Source: Actinomycetota bacterium
GTDB lineage: Bacteria > Actinomycetota > UBA4738 > G016210805
DNA length: 18,848 nucleotides
Direction of reading: 5' to 3'
Assembly (NCBI GenBank): GCA_016210805.1
Contig: JACQTL010000275.1
Coordinates: forward strand, 1 to 18,848
Shown here: positions 14,472 to 18,848 of the stretch, piece after piece
Layout of the letters: every line of letters starts with the position of its first letter
Numbering within the stretch: position 1 is the first letter of the stretch
Made by a program: the position numbers and the translations under genes
The notes under the pieces: generated by a model
Told to the model about the DNA's origin: nothing
Databases searched by the model: none
What the model saw: the letters and a program-made list of their open reading frames with translations, nothing else

Positions 14472-14954
14472 CTAGGCGCGGCGCGTCCGGTCGGGGGTCC
14501 CGATGTCGGGCCCCCCCTCGATGCTCTCTGTCGACTCCGACCTCGAGACCGCCTCCAGGGCCTCGCCCACCGCACGGCCGGAGGCGTCGTGGAGGGCGAC
14601 GTCGCCCAGCGACAGGATCCCGACCAGCTCGTCCCCCTTCATCACGGGGAGCCGGCGGATCCGGTGCTCCGCCATCAGCTCACGGGCCTCGGCGAGCCTC
14701 ATGTCGGGCGTCACCGTGACCGGGGACCGGGTGGCGATCTCTCCCAGCGTGACCTGGGTCGGGTCCCTGCGCTCCGCCAGGACCCTGAGCGCCAGGTCGC
14801 GGTCGGTGACCAGGCCGAGGAGCCCCCCGTCCTCGGCCACGGGGATCACCCCGACGTCGAGCTGCTTCATGAGCCCGGCCGCGTCGGCCGCGGTCATGCC
14901 CGGCGTGGCTGTCTGCGGCGACTCGGTCATGGCGTGGCGTACGAGGACGGCCAT
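14472..14954 (-). CDS. CBS-pair domain protein
   Basis: The 160-residue product consists of two CBS domains: residues ~7-60 (VIPVAEDGGLLGLVTDRDLA) and ~73-125 (RRLPVMKGDELVGILSLGDV), joined by EIATRSPVTVTPD. The last 35 residues are a Ser/Glu-rich tail. Stand-alone CBS pairs bind AMP, ATP, NADH or SAM and regulate partner enzymes, but no partner can be named. ATG 14954 is chosen over GTG 14963 because a GAGGGAG Shine-Dalgarno lies 8 nt upstream and overlaps that GTG. It follows bioY on the same strand, with 100 bp between. Confidence 0.88.
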   Translation of the reverse strand: MAVLVRHAMTESPQTATPGMTAADAAGLMKQLDVGVIPVAEDGGLLGLVTDRDLALRVLAERRDPTQVTLGEIATRSPVTVTPDMRLAEARELMAEHRIRRLPVMKGDELVGILSLGDVALHDASGRAVGEALEAVSRSESTESIEGGPDIGTPDRTRRA

Positions 14955-14962
14955 CGCGATCA

Positions 14963-14969
14963 CTCCCTC
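14963..14969 (-). promoter_or_regulatory. Shine-Dalgarno for the CBS-pair gene
   Basis: GAGGGAG on the minus strand, 8 nt before ATG 14954. It decides that start against the overlapping GTG at 14963. It is one of only two clear ribosome binding sites in the window. Confidence 0.6.
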
Positions 14970-15028
14970 GGGCTCTCTACCGAAGTCCTGGCGATGTGAT
15001 ACCCGGCGCCCGGACCGCCCATGCCGAT

Positions 15029-15045
15029 GCCCGGATCGCCCGGGC
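15029..15045 (-). terminator. Possible hairpin downstream of bioY
   Basis: GCCCGG, five-base loop, CCGGGC forms a perfect 6-bp stem about 10 nt after the bioY stop. No T-tract follows, so it is a weak terminator candidate. Confidence 0.3.
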
Positions 15046-15054
15046 GCGGGCCGC

Positions 15055-15660
15055 CTAGGAGGACGGCTCCCCTCCCCGCCGGCCGGCCACCCGCCAGGCC
15101 GCCGGGAGCAGGCCGGCCGCCACGAGCAGCTTCAGGGCGTCGCCCACCACGAAGGGGCGCAGCCCGTACTCGAGGCCCGTCTCCAGGGGCACGTCGAGCG
15201 CGGCCATCAGCCACGGCACGCCGAACGCGTAGATCACGACGTTCCCCAGGAACATCGCTCCGATCGCGCTCCGCACCGAGCGATCCCATCCCCGCCGGGA
15301 CAGCCATCCGGTGAGCGCCGCGGCCACCAGGAACCCCCACAGGTATCCGCCGGTCGCCGAGCCGAGGCCGAGGATCTCCCAACCGTGACGACCCTCCGCG
15401 AAGAAGGGGAGCCCCACGGCGCCCTCGAGCAGGTACAGGCCCACGGCACCGACGCCCATCCCCACCCCCAACCCCGCCCCGGCCCGCAGGACGCCGAGGG
15501 TCTGCCCGGTGATGGGAACCGGGGTGAACGGCAGCCTGATCGAGACCTGCGCCAGCCCGGCTATCAACAGGCTCGCCCCCACCACGACCACGGCCTGGTA
15601 GGCGAGACGCGCGCCGGCGCGCTCGCGGGGCGGGGCTATGGCCTGTGCTAAAGACGTCAT
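15055..15660 (-). CDS. bioY: BioY: biotin-specific S component of an ECF transporter
   Basis: The 201-residue protein has about six hydrophobic segments (near 22-42, 55-75, 77-92, 101-121, 134-150 and 175-190). BioY signatures are PFTPVPITGQTLGVLRAGAG, GSATGGYLWGFLVAA and FVVGDALKLLVAAGLLP. BioY binds biotin in the cytoplasmic membrane; with BioM/BioN, or with a shared ECF module, it forms a full importer. No bioM or bioN lies in the window, so it may use a shared energising module or work alone. It starts at ATG 15660 behind a strong AGGAGG at 8 nt. A TAGGCT (plus 15699-15704) could be its -10 box. Divergent neighbour is an acyl-CoA dehydrogenase gene 92 bp away. Confidence 0.93.
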   Translation of the reverse strand: MTSLAQAIAPPRERAGARLAYQAVVVVGASLLIAGLAQVSIRLPFTPVPITGQTLGVLRAGAGLGVGMGVGAVGLYLLEGAVGLPFFAEGRHGWEILGLGSATGGYLWGFLVAAALTGWLSRRGWDRSVRSAIGAMFLGNVVIYAFGVPWLMAALDVPLETGLEYGLRPFVVGDALKLLVAAGLLPAAWRVAGRRGGEPSS

Positions 15661-15668
15661 CCTGCAGC

Positions 15669-15674
15669 CCTCCT
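15669..15674 (-). promoter_or_regulatory. Shine-Dalgarno of bioY
   Basis: A full AGGAGG on the minus strand, 8 nt before ATG 15660. It is unusual here because most other genes in the window have no Shine-Dalgarno sequence, so bioY has a true 5' leader. Confidence 0.75.
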
Positions 15675-15736
15675 GCTCGTTCCGTCGTCGGTCGGCAGGA
15701 GCCTAGCGACCCGCGATCGGCGGTGCACCGGCCTGC

Positions 15737-15742
15737 TACGGT
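15737..15742 (+). promoter_or_regulatory. Possible -10 box of the acyl-CoA dehydrogenase gene
   Basis: TACGGT lies 10 nt before GTG 15753, so the leader would be only a few nucleotides long. No good -35 is seen at 17 bp. Confidence 0.35.
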
Positions 15743-15752
15743 TCACCCGACC

Positions 15753-16925
15753 GTGGACTTCTCCATCCCCGACGAGTACGCCGAGATGGTCTCGACGTTC
15801 CGCGCCTTCCTCGACCGCGAGGTCCGGCCGGTGGAGGAGGCCTTCCTGCGCGAGCTCCAGGAGGACGAGCTCACCCCCCAGATGAAGGAGGCGGGGCTCG
15901 GTCTCAGACGGAGGTCGGCCGAGCTCGGGTTCTACGCAGCGCACATGCCCGAGGAGGTGGGCGGGTGGGGGCTCTCCAACCTCGGCTACACGCTGCTGGT
16001 CGAGGCGGGGGCCAGCACGGGTCTCCGGTTCGCCACCTTCGTGCTGGGCCCGCCCAACCCGGAGTCGCCGAACCCCATCCTCATGGACCTCCCTCTAGAG
16101 GTCCGGGACCGGCACGTGCCGCCGCTCGTGCGCGGGGAGACGACGATGTGCTTCGCGCTCACCGAGCCGGAGGCCGGGTCCGACGCCCAGGCCATCCGGA
16201 CCACAGCCGTGCGGGACGGCGACGCCTGGGTCCTGAACGGCCGCAAGCACTTCATCACGAACGGGGCGAACGCCGACGTGGCCGTGATCTTCGCCGCCAA
16301 CGACCGGGAGAAGCGGGCGAACGGGGGGATCACGGCGTTCCTGGTCGAGCGGGGGACCCCAGGCCTCACCGTCGGCAAGCAGCAGCGGACGCTGGCCGGC
16401 GACACGAACCAGGCCGAGCTGGTGCTGGAGGACTGCCGGGTCCCGCCGGAGCACGTGATCGGGGAGGTCGGGTTCGGGTTCCAGTCCGCGATGAAGTTCC
16501 TGAACTCCGGCCGGGCCTACATCGGCGCGATGTGCGTGGGGATCGCCGACCACCTGATCCGCATCTCGGTCGAGCAGGCCCGGAACCGGGAGGCGTTCGG
16601 CCGGCCGATCGGCAAGTACCAGGCCATCCAGTGGATGCTCGCCGACTCCGCGGTCGAGGTCCACGCCGCGAGGCTCATGACCTACCACCTCGCGTGGCTG
16701 GTCGACCGGGGCGACTACCCCATCAGGGAGTCGTCCATGGTGAAGCTGAACAACACCGAGATGGTCGGGCGGGTCGCCGACAGGGCGGTGCAGGTCTTCG
16801 GGGGCATGGGGCTGCTCACCGAGGGTCCCGTGGAGCGCATCTTCCGTTGGGTTCGCATGCTCCGGATCGTCGAGGGCACCAGCGAGGTGCAGCGCCTGAT
16901 CATCGCCCGGAGCCTCGGGCTGTAG
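15753..16925 (+). CDS. Acyl-CoA dehydrogenase family flavoprotein
   Basis: The 390-residue product is the usual length for the medium/short-chain acyl-CoA dehydrogenase fold. It starts at GTG 15753 (DFSIPDEYAEMVSTFRAFLD), since upstream in-frame codons run through the bioY regulatory region. FAD and substrate contacts are CFALTEPEAGSDAQAIRTTA, NGRKHFITNGANADV and RQAFGRP-like REAFGRPIGKYQAIQW. The catalytic base is probably E374 in RIVEGTSEVQR. VFGGMGLLTEGPVERIFRW is the conserved pre-catalytic helix. It oxidises acyl-CoA to enoyl-CoA and passes electrons to ETF. The PNPESPNPIL insert around residues 100-110 points to a CaiA-like or unspecialised subgroup; chain length is not deducible. A lipoprotein gene follows after 4 nt. 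Confidence 0.9.
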   Translation: MDFSIPDEYAEMVSTFRAFLDREVRPVEEAFLRELQEDELTPQMKEAGLGLRRRSAELGFYAAHMPEEVGGWGLSNLGYTLLVEAGASTGLRFATFVLGPPNPESPNPILMDLPLEVRDRHVPPLVRGETTMCFALTEPEAGSDAQAIRTTAVRDGDAWVLNGRKHFITNGANADVAVIFAANDREKRANGGITAFLVERGTPGLTVGKQQRTLAGDTNQAELVLEDCRVPPEHVIGEVGFGFQSAMKFLNSGRAYIGAMCVGIADHLIRISVEQARNREAFGRPIGKYQAIQWMLADSAVEVHAARLMTYHLAWLVDRGDYPIRESSMVKLNNTEMVGRVADRAVQVFGGMGLLTEGPVERIFRWVRMLRIVEGTSEVQRLIIARSLGL

Positions 16926-16929
16926 GCCG

Positions 16930-17343
16930 GTGCGCCGGGGGCGACGGCGGGGACTGGTTGCCGCCGCCGCGGGCCTGGCCGCGGCGGCCGTCCTCTCGGC
17001 GTGCGACGCGGCCTCCCTGCGGGGCGAGCGGCCCTCCCTGGAACCGGGACAGGGACTGCTCGTGCTCCGCCAGGAGGTGAGGGGTGGGGGGCCGGTCCCC
17101 GACAGCACGTACATCCGCGTGGACGGGGGGACGGGGGTCGTCCTCCGGGAACGGATGGGCACGGGGGAGGTCGTCCGGGCGGTGTCCGGGGGGAGCTACG
17201 ACGTGGTGAGCTGGCAGCAGGCGTGCGGCGGCTGCCCCGCGACGGACCGGTGCTCGGCGCGGTTGTCGGTCCGGCCTGAAGAGGAGCTCCGGGTGGTCGT
17301 CCTCCTCGGGCCGGACCCCGGCTGCTCCATCGTCACCGCCTGA
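16930..17343 (+). CDS. Small lipoprotein of unknown function
   Basis: The 137-residue product has a basic start (MRRGRRRG), a hydrophobic Ala-rich segment (9-22) and the lipobox L22-S-A-C25, so it should be lipid-anchored at the outer face of the membrane. The mature part has a strand-rich core (YIRVDGGTGVVLRERMGTGE, SYDVVSWQQACGGCP) and four further cysteines, ACGGCPATDRC plus GC near the C-terminus, which could pair as disulphides. GTG 16930 lies 4 nt after the acyl-CoA dehydrogenase stop, suggesting co-transcription, although a functional link is not obvious. I do not recognise the family. Confidence 0.7.
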   Translation: MRRGRRRGLVAAAAGLAAAAVLSACDAASLRGERPSLEPGQGLLVLRQEVRGGGPVPDSTYIRVDGGTGVVLRERMGTGEVVRAVSGGSYDVVSWQQACGGCPATDRCSARLSVRPEEELRVVVLLGPDPGCSIVTA

Positions 17344-17370
17344 TCCCGGGCCGGCTCCCCGCCCGGGTCG

Positions 17371-17399
17371 TTCCCCCGGCCGGGGGACGGGCGTATCGT
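17371..17399 (+). promoter_or_regulatory. Promoter of the second MBL gene (leaderless)
   Basis: TATCGT (17394-17399) stands 6 nt before ATG 17406. A weak TTCCCC (17371-17376) lies exactly 17 bp upstream. A 14-bp palindrome fills part of the spacer. Confidence 0.45.
17373..17386. repeat. 14-bp perfect palindrome between the -35 and -10 of the MBL promoter
   Basis: CCCCCGGCCGGGGG is a perfect self-complementary sequence. It could be a regulator site, a loop-poor hairpin ending the upstream lipoprotein transcript, or chance in GC-rich DNA. Confidence 0.35.
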
Positions 17400-17405
17400 G
17401 CGGAC

Positions 17406-18275
17406 ATGCCGCACGGGACGCTCTCCGTGGGCGGGGTCCAGATCACGGCGCTCTGCGACCTGGAAGCTCCGTTCCCCCGGTCCCTGCCCGAGTCGTTCCC
17501 GGACGTGCCGCCGGAAGCATGGCCCGAGCTCCGGGACCTGCATCCGAGGACCGTGCACGGAGCCGACGGCTGGGCGTATCACGACCACTGCTACCTGGTC
17601 CGGGCGGCGGGCACCGTCCTGCTGTTCGACGCCGGGGTCGGCCCCCCGTCGTCGGTGTGCTCCCGGTGGATGCACCCGCCGGGGGGGCGGCTCCCCCTCG
17701 AGCTCGAGACGGCCGGGGTGCGGCCCGAGGACGTCGACGTCGTGGTGATGAGCCACCTGCACCTCGACCACATCGGGTGGACCGTGGCCGGGGAGGGCGA
17801 CGAAGCGGTCCCCTTCTTCCCCAGGGCCCGGTACCTGGTCCAGCGGGCCGACCACGTGTCCTTCCAGGAGACGGCCGACGAGGACGACCGCGAGGCGTTC
17901 GAGCAGAGCATCCGCGTGCTGGAGAGGACGGGCCGCCTCGAGCTGCTGGACGGCGAGGCGACCCTGCTCGAGCAGGCCGCGGTGTTCCCGACCCCGGGAC
18001 ACACGCCCGGGTCGCAGAGCCTGGTCGTGGGCTCCGACGGCGAGAGGGCCCTGATCCTGGGGGACGTGGCCAACCACCCCTACCAGGTCACCCACCCCGA
18101 GTGGCGATCACGGTCCGACCAGGACCCCGATCGGGCGGCCCACACCCGCCGGGCCCTGTTTCAGCGGATCGAGACCCAGGGGCTGGTCTTCTCCACCGCG
18201 CACTTCCCGGAGCCCTTCGGCCGGGTCCTGGCGATGGACGAGCGCCGGTACTGGAGCCCGCTCCCCCGGGCCTGA
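17406..18275 (+). CDS. MBL-fold metallo-hydrolase (lactonase-like group)
   Basis: The 289-residue product has a full two-zinc metallo-beta-lactamase site: H117-x-H119-x-D121-H122 (MSHLHLDHIGW), H199 (PTPGHTPGSQS), D220 (LILGDVANHP) and H266 (STAHFPEPFG). The N-terminal strands (GVQITALCDLEAPF) and the long loop around 85-100 match the COG0491 branch that includes AHL-lactonase-like and other ester or lactone hydrolases. There is no signal peptide, so it is cytoplasmic. It starts at ATG 17406 with a TATCGT -10 box 6 nt upstream, and stands as its own unit before selA. The real substrate cannot be inferred from sequence. Confidence 0.85.
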   Translation: MPHGTLSVGGVQITALCDLEAPFPRSLPESFPDVPPEAWPELRDLHPRTVHGADGWAYHDHCYLVRAAGTVLLFDAGVGPPSSVCSRWMHPPGGRLPLELETAGVRPEDVDVVVMSHLHLDHIGWTVAGEGDEAVPFFPRARYLVQRADHVSFQETADEDDREAFEQSIRVLERTGRLELLDGEATLLEQAAVFPTPGHTPGSQSLVVGSDGERALILGDVANHPYQVTHPEWRSRSDQDPDRAAHTRRALFQRIETQGLVFSTAHFPEPFGRVLAMDERRYWSPLPRA

Positions 18276-18280
18276 CCGTC

Positions 18281-18296
18281 CGGCTCGACCGAGCCG
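18281..18296. terminator. Perfect 6-4-6 hairpin between the MBL gene and selA
   Basis: CGGCTC-GACC-GAGCCG starts 5 nt after the MBL stop codon and ends 3 nt before the selA -10 box. It may end the MBL transcript or act as an operator for selA. No T-tract follows. Confidence 0.4.
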
Positions 18297-18299
18297 CGA

Positions 18300-18305
18300 T
18301 ACCCT
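18300..18305 (+). promoter_or_regulatory. -10 box of selA
   Basis: TACCCT lies 8 nt before ATG 18314, again without a Shine-Dalgarno sequence. It is the same hexamer as upstream of the site-2 protease gene. Confidence 0.45.
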
Positions 18306-18313
18306 CACCTCCG

Positions 18314-18848
18314 ATGGCCGAAGGAAGCGACCGGCGACGGTCCGGCGAGCTCCGCAGGATCCCCTCCGTCGACGCCCTGCTCCGCTCCGAGCCCGGGCGC
18401 CGGGGCGCCGAGCGGTTCGGCCGGGCCGTGCTCCGCCAGGCGATCCGAGAGGTCCTGGCCGGGGCCCGGGCCGCGGCCGAGCGGGGGCGGGAGCCGCCCG
18501 ACGAGGAGGTCCTCATGGCCCGGGCGGTGAACCTGGCCGCCCGGACCTCCTTCGGGCTGGCCAGGGTGATCAACGCGACCGGCGTGGTGCTGCACACGGG
18601 CCTGGGGCGGGCGCCCCTGCCCCGGGAGGCGGCCCGGGCCGCGGCCGCCGCCGCGCGAGGCTACGCGGACCTGGAGGTGGACCGGGAGACGGGTCGCCGG
18701 GGCCGCCGCTCGACCCGGGCCGAGGCCCTGCTCACCGCGCTCACCGGAGCCGAGGCGGCCCTGGTCGTGAACAACAACGCGGCCGCCCTCCTCCTGGCCC
18801 TGGCCGCGCTGGCCCGGGGCAAGCAGGTCCTGGTCTCCAGGGGCGAGC
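18314..18848 (+). CDS. selA: SelA: L-seryl-tRNA(Sec) selenium transferase (3' end outside window)
   Basis: The frame runs off the right edge; 178 of an expected ~460 residues are visible. SelA signatures are the N-terminal RRIPSVDALLRSE (14-26), ARVINATGVVLHTGLGRAPL (83-102), DLEVDRETGRRGRRS (119-133) and the PLP-fold start GAEAALVVNNNAAALLLAL (145-163). The enzyme is a PLP-dependent decamer converting Ser-tRNA(Sec) to Sec-tRNA(Sec) with selenophosphate; the PLP lysine lies beyond the window. The usual HTNLGRA reads HTGLGRA here. Its presence implies selB, selD and selC elsewhere, with at least one selenoprotein. No selenoprotein gene with an in-frame TGA was noticed in this window. Confidence 0.93.
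   Translation, partial: MAEGSDRRRSGELRRIPSVDALLRSEPGRRGAERFGRAVLRQAIREVLAGARAAAERGREPPDEEVLMARAVNLAARTSFGLARVINATGVVLHTGLGRAPLPREAARAAAAAARGYADLEVDRETGRRGRRSTRAEALLTALTGAEAALVVNNNAAALLLALAALARGKQVLVSRGE

Noticed and set aside
15735..15745. BioQ-like operator (minus TGAAC then GTAGC) between bioY and the dehydrogenase gene
   Set aside because: The spacer is 1 base instead of the 3 I recall for the BioQ site, and the second half differs; probably chance.
1..18848. Mobile elements, tRNA, rRNA, CRISPR or a selenoprotein gene with in-frame TGA
   Set aside because: I scanned for transposase motifs, direct-repeat arrays, tRNA-like cloverleaf sequence and interrupted frames and found none I can support.

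Overview
This is a very GC-rich (roughly 70% or more by eye), densely packed chromosomal segment. It most likely comes from an uncultured or little-studied actinobacterial lineage. The evidence is an adnA-adnB pair (the actinobacterial RecBCD/AddAB counterpart), a Nudix / metallo-beta-lactamase / Crp cluster like that around mycobacterial crp, a Corynebacterium-type ArsR, an actinobacterial NuoD2-like complex I subunit, and many genes whose start codon lies only 6-10 nt after a TANNNT -10 box (leaderless mRNAs). Coding fills nearly everything. There is no rRNA, tRNA, IS element, integrase or CRISPR array that I can see, and no stretch over 300 bases lacks a gene.

Layout. 1-2185: the end of an extracellular Ig/cupredoxin-like protein, a small ANTAR-like protein with a clear promoter, and a membrane site-2 protease with CBS domains. 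2235-8572: adnA and adnB, overlapping by ATGA, encode a two-subunit helicase-nuclease for double-strand break resection. 8569-8964 (minus): a conserved-looking hypothetical protein that shares its CTAG stop with adnB. 9028-11062: a divergent Crp/Fnr-like regulator, then on the minus strand a Nudix hydrolase and an MBL hydrolase carrying a C-terminal zinc ribbon; the regulator and the MBL gene overlap tail to tail. 11138-12074: a divergent arsI-arsR pair with interleaved promoters and two operator palindromes. 12100-14406: a MidA/NDUFAF7-type methyltransferase facing its probable substrate gene, nuoD. 14472-15660 (minus): a CBS-pair protein and the biotin transporter subunit bioY. 15753-17343: acyl-CoA dehydrogenase followed by a small lipoprotein. 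17406-18275: a second MBL hydrolase. 18314-end: the 5' part of selA, which implies a selenocysteine pathway.

The genes fall into small independent transcription units rather than one pathway. The functional pairings best supported here are AdnA with AdnB, ArsR controlling ArsI, and the MidA-type methyltransferase with NuoD: the arginine equivalent to the one methylated in human NDUFS2 is present in this NuoD (R76). I see no wholly new multi-gene system. The points most worth a second look are the methyltransferase-nuoD pairing, the arsR/arsI control region, the complete Fe-S cysteine sets in both AdnA and AdnB, and the widespread leaderless start architecture.
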